In this document: positions 31,132-43,789 of the stretch, piece after piece
How positions within the stretch are numbered: the stretch's first letter is position 1
Layout: each line of letters starts with the position of its first letter
Assembly (NCBI RefSeq): GCF_027887165.1
Contig: NC_077227.1
Span: 351,545,207-351,609,206, forward strand
Direction of reading: 5' to 3'
Length of the DNA: 64,000 nucleotides
Source: Monodelphis domestica
Lineage: Eukaryota; Chordata; Mammalia; Didelphimorphia; Didelphidae
Made by a program: the position numbers and the translations under genes
Notes under the pieces: generated by a model
The model's database searches: none
Seen by the model: the letters and a program-made list of their open reading frames with translations, nothing else
Told to the model about the DNA's origin: nothing

Positions 31132-34100
31132 TAAATCAGAAAGATGCCATCGGTAGCATATTTTTTCCTCTTGGAGAGATATAACTGACAGCATAGATAT
31201 GCCCATCCTAGAAATGAGGGAGGAGTGGTGCTATAGCAGAAATGCCCAATTCTAAAAGACTGAAAGAGAGATGGTGTCAGAGGGGCAATGAAGCAATGAC
31301 CAGGTTGGTTTCCATGATAGTGGGGAATGTGGAGTCAGAGAAACCTCCCAGTTAGTTATCTGACATTCCTTCTAGCAGAGCACACAGAACCTGGGGACAC
31401 CCTTGGGAGGCTGCTATTTAAACATGGCATTCACCAACCTTTAGCAGAATGGATAGACAACCAAGAGAAAATAGAGAAGGTTCTTGGAAAGAATCCCAGG
31501 CCACAAAAATTCCACTACAAAGATGGCAGAGTTGTCCTGGGGCCCAATAACATTCTCTTAGTTCTTGATCTCAGGATTAGTCAGCCCATGAAATGCTCAC
31601 CAAATTTTATTTTCCTTTGGGTTTCACCTTGGGAGAAGTAGAGACACGTTTGAGAGCCAATGAGGGATCATTTGGGCCTTATATTTAGAGAAGGAAGAGG
31701 TCTTGGAAATTATCTAGTCCAACTCTTACAATTTATAGATGAGGAAACTGAGCACCATAGCGGATAAGTGACTTGTCTAAGACCACACAACTTGGAAGCA
31801 CTATAGACAAGATTTAAAGTCAAACCCTGTGACTCCAAACTAGATCATCTCTAACTGGAAACTGGGAAATTTCTTTTAAACACACACACACACGTTCAAA
31901 GGTTAATAGAGGAAAAAGCATGTTCCCCTCTCATACTTCCCTTACCAACCTCCCTACAGTGATGACCCCTTCCTGTTATCAGCCTCCAACCCAAACAGAG
32001 CTAGCAAAAGGAGGAGGAGGTGGAAAGACCTTTTACCTGGTATTCCAGGCTAAGATCTCTCCATAAATCTCTGCCAAATATCCAAGACTATGGTTCACTT
32101 CATGGACTGCCAATAGTAATATAGAAGCAGAAGTAGAAAAAATTACTTTTGGTAAGAGTTCCAATGGATATCCATGCTAAACAGCACTGGTCTGATTGGG
32201 GCACTTTGGGCTAGGCAGGAGCAGAGGACTTTGCCCAGGATGTCACAGAATGTTAGAGTAAAGGTCAAGAGCTTAGAGGTCAAGTCCAATCACAAAGTTT
32301 TTTTTTTTATATATACATGAGGAAATGGAGGGCCAGAGTGGAAGGGACTTGCCAGAGGTCATTCAGCTAGCTAGTGGCAGAGTCAGGACTAAAATTCTGG
32401 TTTCCTCAAATTGCCATTTCAGTACATTATTGCCTATACATCACACCATCTTCTGCTATTTGGGGTTTACCCTCTGGAACAGTAAAACAAAGGCAAATGG
32501 AGGTCCTGTATTTTGCTAGCCTCAAGAATCCTTCAAGATTTGTTTTTATAGGAGATCAAGGTATCCTAACTTTCCTTGTCAGGGTATCCAAAGAAATGGT
32601 TCCAAAGATGCTGGGAGGAGGGTATCAGCACCACTCCAAATCTAGTACCCACCCCTAAATGAAATCCTATCAAGGTTCCCTCCATTGGAAGAGTCCTTTA
32701 GTGCTCCATAGGTATCCATAGAATAATTATTTGCCCTCCCCTCCCCCAAAGTTTGGTGATCCAGCTTTTCTGTCAATGGGGAAGAATAAGCTTGGTGGGT
32801 CTCTTTATATTTTTCTAGATTCTTTGTTGGAGATTATGACTAGACATAGAAATATAAACTCAACAGTTTACAAATCAATGGTGCTTTAGCAACAGAAAAA
32901 CATGTGCCAAGACCTTTATCTTCCAGCAATGGTGGGAACTAGGAACTGCCCTTTCAGTCAAGGACATCCTTCTCACACCAAGCTTTTTACTCAGGAGAGG
33001 CTGGGACATTCATTTATCCTGAGTATGTGATCCATGCCTGCCCAAGGTAACCCTTGATGTCAGGTCCATTTTATTAGTTCCTGCTCCCTGCCTTCCAGTG
33101 CCCATGATGGGGGCATAACCAAAGGTGCTCTGATAGCTTCCCCAGTCTTTCAACATTCCATATAATGGTAGCTCTGGGACCCAGACCTATGGGTTCCCTG
33201 GAAGGGAAGACCTTAAGATTGTCATAACAATTATAGATTAACTGAGATACTCATTTCTCTTACTGTAAAGGTAGGTGGCAAAGCTCTGGAGAGAAGAGAT
33301 TGAAATACTAAGGATGAAAAGAAAAAATGGAAGCATTTCTTGGCATTGATACAAAGAGCTTATTGTTTAAATAGAAGGAAAAATAGTTATAGAATATGGC
33401 CCCTCCTATAGAGAGACCATATTTATTCTTCCTCTTCATTGTGTGGTGAAGATAGTGAACAGTGAACCAACCATTGCATTGATTTTGCCCTGCTGCAGAT
33501 TCCAGATAAGCCAGTTTGGTTGGCATCATTGGGAACAAGGCTCTTTTCCATTGTCCTTTAATTTTGTCATATGGAACTCACTTCTGTAAAGTGGGTTCCA
33601 GATCTGTTCATTTAGCTTTCAGTCACTATGGATCTTTAGGGTCAGAGAGATCCTTTCAAAGCTCCAATTTATTGCAATGAGATTATTTTTTAAATGAAAC
33701 TTAATCCACCCCCAACCCTGCAGAATCATTTTCTTGCTTGACACTGACTATTTTGAAGTGAACTTAGTATCTGCACGTTCCCACAGTCACTTCCAAGAAA
33801 ATGAGGGACAGGGCTTGGGGTTTCAGAAGAGTCACTCTTCTTCATCCAAGAATATCACCAAATGGAGCCATGTCAGTTTCCTTCAGTCTAAGCTGAATCT
33901 AGCTCTGCCCAATCTTCCTGCTTTTGGCAAAAGGAATCAAAGACTCTAAGACCCAGATACCTGGGGAATAGTACACAGCAAAAAGAAGTCTTTCTGGTCA
34001 TGGACTACTTCCTATGCTGTCTGTCAAAGAGAAAACAAACTCAGATTTTCAGGAAACCCCACAAGATGGCCCCTGCTATCTGGCAGGTAAAAGTATGATC

Positions 34101-34150
34101 CCTATTTTACTAATGGGGCAATAATAAATTAAGTCCACTTTTACATGAAT
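31132..34150 (+). other. ADAMTS2: ADAMTS2 3' UTR and flanking DNA, end uncertain
   Basis: No gene is seen after the stop codon. An AATAAA overlaps the stop region at 31130-31135, but it is too close to be the main signal. Another AATAAA lies at 34123-34128. The human 3' UTR is, from memory, close to 3 kb, which would make the second site plausible, but it borders an old MIR and I cannot choose. Old MIR fragments on the - strand occur at about 31690-31850 and 32240-32460, and a short CA run at 31872-31892. The right-hand limit given is an estimate. Confidence 0.4.
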
Positions 34151-36840
34151 TCTTATATTCTCTCTCTCTAGGAAGTAAGTAGTATGATTGTTGTTCTCCC
34201 TATTTTACTAGTTGGGAGAGTGGGCCCCAGAAAGGAGACGTGGTTTGTCCAAAGTCACATGTCTAGACTTCAGCAGAGTCAGGGTTCAAATCTAGATTCC
34301 CTAACACCATTTCTAGCACTCTTTCTACTCTAGCTCCTGTCTGAGGCCAAGGGCATCCAAAAGGCCAGTTAGGGCCTATTGTGAGGAACAAAGTGCAAGC
34401 TTAGGGGACTCTACTAACAAAATGGGCAGCTGGTCAATGGTAGGCTATTTCCCTACTAGCATCTCTCCCTGATTTGAGACCTTTTGCTTTGCATGTGCTC
34501 CCAAGCATGACCACTGTGACCTCACTGTGACCACTGTGAGTGCTGGTCACATCCAAGAGTGCTGGAACAATAGCCAACCCATTTTCTCAGATCAGAGAAA
34601 GTAGAGACTATGCATTTGAGTGAGGAAAGATGTATTCCTTAGAAAGAGAGCAATGAAAATGGGACAAGAAATCTAGGAATCTAACTGACATATTAGAGAT
34701 GGCTAAAGGTATTTAGGAGTCATGAAATTACTATTTAGGGTAAAAGGAAGGATTTCTTTAAAAGAAAAAAAGAATTCTAGTGATAGGAAAGCACTTTCTA
34801 TTGTATTTTTCTATTTTAAAAGTAGTATTTACAGTCTTTAACTCTAAATATTTCCAAAAATATGTTTCCCATCTCAGTGCCATTTATTTTTGATGCCTTG
34901 AACAGGAAGGTATTTGTAAAATCAAAAGGCAAAAGGGATAACTTCTAGGCCCTTCACTCCCAACTCATCTGGGATCTCGTGTCCATTGTGGGAGGGTATA
35001 CCAACTGAAGTGAGTTAATTGGATGCCTCTATAGTCAAAAGTAGCCTGCAAGTGTTGAGCTCTTGTCTAGTTGTATTACCCACAAGGATGCTGTGGGGTA
35101 GGTGTTTGCCTAGTTGGGAAAGCCAAGTCTTTACAGTTCTACTCCATAAATGACATCCCAAAGCATTGGACCTTGGGAAAGGTCCTATTGAGATGAGGCT
35201 TAGAGACCTGGTCTCTAAGAGGCCTTTATTCTTCTTGCTGAGCAACAACCTCCCCTCCCCACAATGGACAAGACTGAACAAGCAAGCTTTGCAGTCAGTC
35301 TAAAAAAAATAGTGAAGACGCTCTGATGAACTCTGGCTTCAGATCTAGGCCTTGGTGTCGGCAGGATAGCATGGGAAGGTGCTAGAGATCAGGAGGAGAT
35401 GGGCCAGCGCTGGGGACCAGGAAGACTGGTGTATATAACCATTGTCTACCCCTCACAGCAGGCTGGGGGGGAGGAACCGTCTGGGAACTCACATCCTAGT
35501 TCTTCCATGACTGTCTTGGAACTGCAGCCGAGTCGTGAAGATCCCAGGCTTCAGCCCCAGAAATCCAGAAGAATCCTGATGCAGCGTATTGAGAGAGTAC
35601 CTGGCTGGACAGGTGGCCCGAAAGGCTAGATTCACTCTCTGGCTGAGAACCTTAGGACCAATCGGGCACAGACTGACTCTCACAAGTGTTTGGGCTTCTT
35701 GACGTTGGCCACTACAGCTGAAAGAGTTACCGCTGCCTGTCAGGGGGTTTCGTCTGCCTCCAGTTGGTGCTCCTTTGCAGGTGAATGAGCTGAGGTCCAC
35801 TCTTCTTCCTCAACAAGGTTTAGGTTTCTAGGGTCTGACAGTTTGCACATACAATACAAATGGTGCTCCCCCAATAAGGCTTGCAGGGGGTCCAGGGACT
35901 GAATCATGTCATACATTTATTATTTACTCACATTTGACGCACAGCCTTTGCCCATTTGGGCAGAATCCTTGTTCTGCAGGACAAGGGATTATGGTACCCA
36001 TGGCTTACAGGTAACTGCCACCAATACCCATTCTCAGTAGCATAACATGTATATACAGAGTTGATCCTTTAAATTTTATAATTTATTAAAGTTCAAATGT
36101 CTGTGTTTTTGCAAACATCTGCTTGTGTTGTCTTTGACTGCACTCAGACTCATTAACCTTCAACATGGCCCAACCCAAAGGACGGGATAGCCTTAGAAGT
36201 ATGGGAGCCACAGTCAGGACTCCAGCTTCATAGGGAGGGCACTCCTCTCCTCCCATCTGGCCTAAAATATTCAGTCCTGCCCTTGATAATTCATAGTCCC
36301 TCATTATTCCCTTTTTGTTTCACATGTAAATGGCTACCTTGTCCTTAGGGTACTAATAATCCAGCCAGGGAGATGCAGATTGTGCCCTTCCTATCCCTTG
36401 TTGCACCCAGCATTAAGTATTGTTCTCATTTCAGACTCATCTAAGAAACTCTGGGGTCATACTTAGATCAGACTTGTAAAACATTTTGCCTTGCAGGGTT
36501 TTATAGGCAGAGCTATCACTAGGCTGGGCAACTGGAACTTTGCCGTAGTGCTAAGACTTACATGTTACTTTATATACTCCTTTAGCAGTGAAGAAACAAC
36601 TGAATTTAACACCTAATTAGTAAGTAAAATAAAGTTCTCAAACAGCTATTTCAACTCCCATTGTCAACATCTCTACCCACAGAGGCAAGGGTTTCCAAGC
36701 CTCATTCTCTCTCCTGTCCTTACTACATAGTGCCAGAAAATGGAGAGTCAGCAGGAGAAAAATAAATGTTGTCTCTCCTTCTGTGGGACTCAGGGTCTTT
36801 CCCATTCCACAATTGAAGTGACTCTAATTTGAGGGCAGCT
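34150..36840. other. Intergenic, mostly unassigned
   Basis: A MIR on - lies at about 34150-34335. The rest shows no gene I can support. The block at 35480-36000 is GC-richer and has a 103-codon open frame on -, but no family features. Confidence 0.5.
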
Positions 36841-36845
36841 CTATT

Positions 36846-37046
36846 TATTTTTTAAACCCTTGCCTTCCATCTAAGAATCAATGCTGTGTATTGGTTCCAA
36901 GGCAGAAGAGTGGTAAGGGCTAGGCAATGGGGGTTAAGTGACTTGCCCAGGGTCACACAGCTGGGAAGTGGCTGAGGCCAGATTTAAACCTAGGACCTCC
37001 CGTCTCTAGGCCTGGCTCTCAATCCATTGAGCCACCAGCTGCTACC
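36846..37046 (-). repeat. Marsupial tRNA-derived SINE
   Basis: Full reverse-complement copy with a T-rich tail, AGTGACTTGCCCAGGGTCAC, and an end at GAGCCACCAGCTGC. Confidence 0.8.
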
Positions 37047-37084
37047 TAGGGCACTTTTATGTTACTTGCCCTGTTGAGAAATTC

Positions 37085-37485
37085 AAGCATATTAGATAAA
37101 CTTAAGAAGAATATGGACAAGAGTAACATAGGATGGGCAGTCATGGAGAAGTTGTGAAGGGAACATACAAACAGTACTTGAGAGAATTATTAGATAGATG
37201 ATGTGGCTACCCAAGTCATCTCTAACAATATAATAGAATACAGTGGAATCAATGTTACAGAAGTCAGCGATTCATTTAAGCCGGTGGATTTTTCAGAGGA
37301 TGGGATGGAAGAGGGTTGCAGGGAGTTGCTTCAGTGGACGATCAGAACTATATGCTAAGTTTGGATGTCAGGGTCATTTTGGTTTAAACAAAACAAACCC
37401 CAAACTCTAGTTGTTAGGAACTTGTTTTTCCTTTTCCTCTACTCTCATCTGATCCTTCCAATTTAGAGAGAAACATGAATGTTTT
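37085..37485 (+). repeat. Inverted duplication, arm 1
   Basis: The reverse complement of this block is found at 39320-39935. Shared landmarks are ACATAGGATGGGCAGTCATG, GATGTGGCTACCCAAGTCAT, CTAGTTGTT.GGAACTTGTTT and CATCTGATCCTTCCAATTTA. Not a family I recognise. Confidence 0.7.
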
Positions 37486-37489
37486 TCTA

Positions 37490-37884
37490 AAATGTTTTAG
37501 TCTTGTCTTTGATAATGCAAAGTTCTTTATCATTCCCTTTTGGTCTCATCTGGAACGTTTTATGCTCCATATGAGACCACAAGCCTAAATTCTAAGCTCC
37601 AATTTTGGGAAAATCATACTTTTTACCCCTGTGCTAGCTCTTCTTAGACACCAACACAGTTTTAATTATGAAAAAATATGACTTCTGTTGTTACCACTTT
37701 TATAAATGAAAAAACAGAAGCCCAAAGAGATCCCTTTAAAACATCATATGCTCACCAACCTGTGTCATTATTCATATTGTTCCTAGTTCCTAGAATTCCT
37801 TCCCTTCCCTTTTCTCTATGGCTCAATTTTCATCTTCTCTTTGAACAAACCATATCATTATATATCCTCCATATCTCATTTTTC

Positions 37885-37926
<42 letters not shown>

Positions 37927-38811
37927 GTATATTCTACTCATCAGCCAGAGGGAAACACTACTTTGAAACAAAAGCTATTTAATCAATGAGCATAATAAAG
38001 TAAAAAGGAAAAGTCCTTCCATGTAGACATAGCATATGCTTTCCCACAGGTAAACCATGAGTGAAGAGAGCACATATGTGGAACACACACAACCAGAAAT
38101 ATACATAAGAATGTAAACATAGCGAACATATGGCTGGGGACCACAGGGAAGTTTATTCCTCTTCTTCCTTAGGACATCACCCTCTCTTCTGGATGCATCA
38201 TCTTTACTTGTCTCCACGATACATCTCTCTGCTCTTGTGATTGCTAAAATACTCTTTGCTATCCTCTGTGGAGCTTCAATTCTTTGGAGACATCTACAAA
38301 AATTTCTTCCCAATAAGGACAAACTAACAGCTCTTCAGTCCTTAGCAGTGATTATGAATCACTACACAGCTAAGGGCAGCTGAGAAAAGTCAACCAGAAT
38401 GCCCTGGGCTAAGGTTAAGCCTTTCTGCCCTGTTTGATGCTGATTGGAAGCTGATGGTCCCAGACAATTAATTATTTGACTTAAAGTAAGAAAATTTCTT
38501 ACAACTTTAGTCTATCCCTTGATGTGGATCCTGTGTTCCCAAATCCCTCTTAGGAACTCTGAAAAAACCTACCTAGGGAAGGGTGTGTATTCTGGGGATT
38601 AAAAGGCCATTTCACTTTCAAGATCCTTCCCAGGGGGCATGCAAATGAAGTTGAACCAGAATAAAATCCAAAGGGAAGAAGTTAAGGTACTGAGCTACTT
38701 TCCTGACCAGCAACAAATTCTATTTTATGGCCAACATAGAACCTCAACACAGAACCTTTTTTTTTTAACATTTATGTAGGCTCATTCTCATTTGTATATT
38801 ATTGTTAGTTT
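37490..38811. other. Intergenic spacer of the inverted duplication
   Basis: It contains the TA microsatellite and otherwise AT-rich DNA without a recognised gene or repeat. An L2 3' end on + is at about 39015-39120, just past the SINE that ends this stretch. Confidence 0.5.
37884..37930. repeat. TA microsatellite
   Basis: Alternating AT with single CA and GT interruptions, in the spacer of the 37/39-kb inverted duplication. Confidence 0.85.
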
Positions 38812-38998
38812 TTTAAACCCTTACCTTCCACCTTAGACTCAATACTATGTATTGGTTCCAAGGCAGAAGTGCAGCAAGGGCTAGGCAATGAGGGTTAGGT
38901 GACTTGCCCATAGCTAGGGAGTGTCTGAGACTGGATTTGAACCCAGGACCTTCCATTCTGGGTCTGACTCTTATATTATTGTGCCATTGCCATGTCTC
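38812..38998 (-). repeat. Marsupial tRNA-derived SINE
   Basis: Reverse-complement copy from AAACCCTTACCTTCCACC. The tRNA-like head is diverged near 38970-38998. Confidence 0.7.
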
Positions 38999-39319
38999 AT
39001 ACAACTTCTAACATAATAAGGACCATCTTATTTATCTCTGAGCCACCTTTTACATCTGTACCTTTCTCAGGGCCCTGTACATATTATACACTTGACAAAA
39101 TCCACTGAATGAATGATTTCCTAGTGAAGAAGTTAGGACCTCTAAAACTCTAGAATTAGGATTTAAACACTAGAGGTTGCCATAAATTATTCTTTCCCTA
39201 AGGGCCAAGTTCTTAGTTCTTCCATAACTCCATCAGAAAACAGGATTCTGGGGAAGAAGTCAATTCAAAAAGTGTTATAGATCTCTACTGATCCCCATCA
39301 GTCTTACATCTGCAAAGAA

Positions 39320-39935
39320 AAGTATTCATGTTATCTATAAATTGGAAGGATCAGATGGGAGTAGAAGAAAAGGAGCAAACAAGTTCCCAACAACTAGAGC
39401 TATTTTTTTTTAACCATGGTTAACCTGACATCTAGACCTCAGGAAATAGCTCTGACAGTCTACTGAGGCAACTCTTCACAACCCTATTCAGTCCCACCCC
39501 CTGAAAAATCCACCAGCTTAAATGAATTGCTGACTTCCATGGCATTTTATTATATTGTTAGAAATGACTTGGGTAGCCACATCTTCTATCTAGTAATTCT
39601 CTCAAGTAGTCAGTTTGGTTGTTTGTTTTTTAAACCCTTACCTTCCATCTTAGAATCAATATTGTGTATTGGTTCCAAGGCAGAAGAGTGGTAAAAGCTA
39701 GGCAATGGGGGTCAAGTGACTTATCCAGGGTCACACAGACAGGAAGTGTCTGAGGACATATTTGATCCCAGGACTTCCCATCCCTGGGCTTAGCTCTCAA
39801 TCCACTGAGCGATCCAGCTGTGCCCTTCAAGTACTCAGTTTGTATTTGTATGTTCCCTTCACAGCCTCTCCATGACTGCCCATCCTATGTGACTCCTGCC
39901 CATATTTTTTCTTTTTTCATCTAATGTGCTTAAAG
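39320..39935 (-). repeat. Inverted duplication, arm 2, with a later SINE
   Basis: Reverse complement of 37085-37485, about 85-90% identical by eye. It is longer only because a tRNA-SINE (39627-39825) was inserted here after the two arms separated. Confidence 0.7.
39627..39825 (-). repeat. Marsupial tRNA-derived SINE with 15-bp target-site duplication
   Basis: Reverse-complement copy. The flanks TCAAGTAGTCAGTTT (left) and TCAAGTACTCAGTTT (right) differ by one base. It sits inside one arm of the 37/39-kb inverted duplication, and the other arm has no SINE here. Confidence 0.85.
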
Positions 39936-39939
39936 GGCT

Positions 39940-40920
39940 CTTTGCTTTCTCTTGCTCTTTTAAGGATGACAGTGGAGCACTTAGCCTCTTATCCCTCACC
40001 AGCACCACACAGCAAATCCTATTCTCTTCCCATAAAATATTTCTCTGATGACATCTTTTACTCATATTCTTCCTTGAAGTTCTTCATTAGCAGTCATCTA
40101 GAAGGCAGACCATAGATTATGGTGCTGGCTCATTTTTATAATGTCTTATTCATGTCCAAAACAGCCAGACTACATAGAAATAATCCAGAAGTTGGAGGAT
40201 GAGATTTGCTCTCCTAACTTCACCAAATAAAAACTTTGAGGAGACTGCTGGCCAGTGGCATGGTCCACTTGAATGACGCCATGCCCTAGAGTCAGAAGAC
40301 CTGACTTTAATCTTGTCTCTTATCTATGATCCTATGTATCCGAATATTATAAGAATTATTTTTTAAAATTTGACTCAAACATTTATTCAGTAACTACTAT
40401 GTCCACGGCACAGAAAGACGCAAGAACTATAGACTCTGCATGAGCAGGTTCTAGTTGGAAGGGATAAGACACACTACAACTTAAATGGTTACAGTGCTTG
40501 GGAAATGTCAGGGATGGAGTTTAATTTTGAAGAAGGTGGCATGAAGGGATGACTTTTGATGCAATTGGCAGAATTTTAATTAGGTGCTAAACAAAGGGAA
40601 GGATTTTAATATGCAAAGATGGGAAAGAGCACTTTCTCAAATACCCTGAGGTAGGAAAAATCAGGGAAGAATAAGTAACTACCTACCTACTACCTGAACA
40701 CAATCAATAAATAAGAAAAATTGCAGATGAGCTGTGTGGAAGAAGCTGTAGAGAATAGCTTTATGGAGAGAACAATAGAAAAAAGCAGGTATCAATAGTT
40801 TTCTCAAATATATGTGGAATATTCACAAATATCCATCATGTTCCTGGTCATAGGATTCCTAGATAAATTAGGAAGGGTGGCCAGGAATTAGAAATGCTGT
40901 ATTTAAAACATTAGTGATGG
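39940..40920. other. Intergenic, old repeat traces
   Basis: Around 40374-40560 is an old interspersed repeat beginning CAAACATTTATTCAGTAACT. I see nothing else here. Confidence 0.45.
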
Positions 40921-41115
40921 AGCAGCTGGGTAGCTCAGTGGATTGAGAGCCAGGCCTAGAGACAGGAGGTCCTAGGTTCAAATCTGACCTCAGATACTTC
41001 CCAGCTGTGTGACCCTGGGCAAGTCACTTGACCCCCATTGCCTAGCCCTTACCACTCTTCTGCCTTGGAACCAATACATAGTATTGATTCCAAGATGGAA
41101 AGTAAGGGTTTTAGG
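40921..41115 (+). repeat. Marsupial tRNA-derived SINE
   Basis: Full-length + copy, from AGCAGCTGGGTAGCTCAGTG to GATTCCAAGATGGAAAGTAA. Confidence 0.8.
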
Positions 41116-41442
41116 GGGGAAATTTTTTAAGGTTTGAGTGAAAAGTAGTCATATTGCCCTGAGACAATCAGTCCAAAAATAAAGAGGGAGAAGGAGCAAA
41201 CTCTTTTCATCCACATATGGTAGGATATTGTGCTATGAAATGAACACTTCTTTTATCTTTATCTCGGTGATTGAAAGTAGTCTCCAAGAAGTACAAAGGA
41301 GAGTTATAGGCAAAGTGTTGTTTGAAATGGAAGGGAATAAGGGGAAGCAAGGTAGCATGGTGGATAGAGCACTAGGTCAAAGGTTGCAAGAAATTAAGAA
41401 GGATAAGTTTGATAATAATCATTACACTAAGAAATCATTGGT

Positions 41443-41625
41443 AGAAGCAGCTAAGTGGCTTACTGGATTGAGAGCCAAGTCTAGTGGCAAGAGGTCCTGG
41501 GTTCAATATCTGGCTTCAGAAACTTCCTGGCTATGTGGCCCTGGGCAAGTCACTTAACCCCCATTGCCTAGCCCTTCTGCCTTGGAACCAATACACACAT
41601 TCTAGGACAGAAGATAATGGTTTAA
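41443..41625 (+). repeat. Marsupial tRNA-derived SINE
   Basis: From AGCAGCTAAGTGGCTTACTG to CATTCTAGGACAGAAG, with several small gaps at the 3' end. Confidence 0.75.
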
Positions 41626-41658
41626 AAGAAAGGGAAAAAAGGGAATAAATTAATGGGA

Positions 41659-41882
41659 AGGGGGGGGGGTCTTTTTTAGAAAAGATGCAGAAAAAATTTC
41701 AAAAACAAATAGAATAAGTTGAAGGGGAGGGGGAAAGGGGGGGAACTATCCTTAACTACTTAACAGAGAGAAAATAAGAGGTGAAGAAAATTAGATAAGT
41801 ATATGAAGTAAGAAAGAAAGAAAGAAGTTAAGTAAAACTCCAAAACTAGAAAAAGCAGTGAAAAATGGGCGGGGGGGGGGGG
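41659..41882 (+). repeat. Two long G runs in purine-rich DNA
   Basis: A run of about 10 G at 41660 and a run of about 13-14 G at 41869-41882 lie in A/G-rich sequence between a SINE and LTR copy B. I see no gene in 41640-42276. Confidence 0.8.
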
Positions 41883-42276
41883 TATGGGACTATAGGGTGA
41901 GAGGAAGACAGGATGTGGGGACTGGGATTTGGGTTGGATTAAAGTAGTTAAGCAAAAAATAACTGAAGAAACAAAGTACTGCCTTTGTAATAAAGGGATT
42001 TTAGGGAATATTGAAGAGGGACAGGGGGTATGGAAGGTTGTGTAACAGGGAATGGAAGAGCTGAAGGATTGAGGGAATATGGTTGCCAGTGAGGTAAAAG
42101 GATAGAGATACCTCCTGCCAAGAGGCTATCTTTGAAAATTGGGTTTCCTGAGAAATGGGCTACCTATGATAGCCTGAGGGATGTCTTCTCTATTGATTAA
42201 TGTTGAAGATACACCAGAACAGGTAATCCTGGACCACCCTGAGGGACAAGCCTCTCCTGAAACCAAGGTTAACCAG

Positions 42277-42783
42277 TGTGAATTTTAAAAGTCTCCATCT
42301 TGGTCTAGCACCCAAAAATTGTGCACACCCACACTACACGGGCATGCGCTAGTCAATGACAAATCAGAAATAACTAACTGCCCACCTGGGCTGTCCTAAG
42401 CCAAGCTAGAGCCAACCATTGGATTTGTGAGACACAGGAAGTGAGGTAGGGAACAGCCTCTGGGATTCGCTCACTTCCTGGGGGAGAGAGCGAGGGGAGT
42501 GGGTGTTAGGAGCTTGGAGAGGGAGGACGCCCGCAGACAGCTTTCCTTCAGATCGGTCACGTGAGTTAAGGACTGCTTCTTTCCACCTGGGCCTTTGGGC
42601 CTAAAACTCCCTCTGCCTTGGTCAGAGGTTGAGTAGCCCCTTTCCCTTTTCTCTTCTCTCCTTCTCTCCCTCTCCTTTCTCTACTTCCAGTGTGATTAAA
42701 CCTCCATAAACTCCATTCTGACTTGAGTGTTTCATTTTAGGAATTTCAAATAAATTCCTTGGCGGCCATTGTTCAATATTACA
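42277..42783 (+). mobile_element. Solo LTR of an endogenous retrovirus, copy B
   Basis: About 507 bp, same family as 19977-20490 in the opposite orientation. TG...CA ends and an ATTAAACCTCC poly(A)-signal-like stretch are seen. No retroviral genes accompany it. Confidence 0.75.
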
Positions 42784-42944
42784 TAAATCCTGTAGCCACA
42801 TTTTTAGCCATTACAATATTATAACCTCTCCCAGAAGCCTAAAATTTCTACATTTACACCAGCAGGGGTCCAATAAGGACTGTCTATAGTTGAATGGCTG
42901 CCCTTAGGTTCAGATCCCTCTATGTCCCCTGAAATGACAGTCCT

Positions 42945-43565
42945 CTTATCTAACAGCAGTTTATTAAATAAAAATGAATTTTAATAACAAATTTGAATTG
43001 GGGAAGTATCAGAGTCGAGGGAATAAGGATTTCCCTAGATTGGGTTTGAGTCTCTCTCAGCTTTGAGCTGAGGCCAGGCCTTGCAGGCTGATGGAGGGTT
43101 TCTTTTATTCTTGTCTATGCTACATCTGTGCTGGTGTTCTTAAGTTCAAAGTCTTTAGCAGTAGACAGCAAGAGGAAGAAAAGGTTCTGACTTTCAGAGC
43201 TGGTTGGGCCTGCCTCTTCAGGCTGATGCGTCTAAAGACCTGCCTTACAGTTCAAACCATTCCCCTTAAATCCTTTTGTTTGATGACAGAATCACAGGAA
43301 TCCAGGTAGAGCACACAGTTGGGAAAAGTCCAGGAATAGAGGAACTTCTATCCTGAGACAGGGAGAGAGGGCTCCTTCCAGGCTGAGGGCCAGGAAAGAG
43401 AGTCCCATGAGACCAACTGTCACTCTCCAAGTTCCCCTACCCCCACCAACTGTCATTCTTGTCAGTATCTTCTCTCTAACATTCCAACTGCTGTTTATTC
43501 CACCTGAGTGGAAGAAAGTCCAAAACTTGCTTCAGTTTTGCTTTCTGCACTTTAAAAGAAAACGG
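42945..43565 (-). repeat. Possible old LTR
   Basis: It opens with TTTATTAAATAAAAATGAAT and has G/A-rich sequence behind it, a layout similar to 5590-6240. No genes; identity uncertain. Confidence 0.3.
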
Positions 43566-43576
43566 GGGTGGGGGTG

Positions 43577-43770
43577 GGGCATATGGGTAGCACAGTAGAG
43601 TGAGAGCCAGGTCTAGGGACCAGAGGTCCTAGGTTCAAATTTGGCCTCAGACACTTCCCAGCTGTGTGACCTTGGGCAAGTCACTTAACCCCCATTGCCT
43701 AGCCTCTACCACTCTTCTGCCTTGGAACCAATACACAGTATTGATTCCAAGATGGAAGGTAAAGGCTTTA
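43577..43770 (+). repeat. Marsupial tRNA-derived SINE
   Basis: From GGGCATATGGGTAGCACAGT to GATTCCAAGATGGAAGGTAA, near full length. Confidence 0.8.
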
Positions 43771-43789
43771 ATAAAATAAAAAGAAAGAG

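Noticed and set aside
31130-31135. AATAAA as the main ADAMTS2 poly(A) signal
   Set aside because: It overlaps the stop codon, which would leave almost no 3' UTR, and lacks a clear downstream GT-rich element.
30560-31156. 198-codon frame overlapping the last ADAMTS2 exon, and the 146-codon frame on the opposite strand
   Set aside because: They are shadows of the true coding frame, which carries the PLAC domain.
35489-36000. Possible cysteine-containing exons on the - strand
   Set aside because: Some acceptor- and donor-like sites occur, but no consistent frame, no known domain and no promoter. A retroelement remnant cannot be excluded.
19977-42783. A complete provirus between the two similar LTRs
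   Set aside because: The LTRs are in opposite orientation and the interval contains ADAMTS2 exons, not retroviral genes. They are separate solo LTRs.
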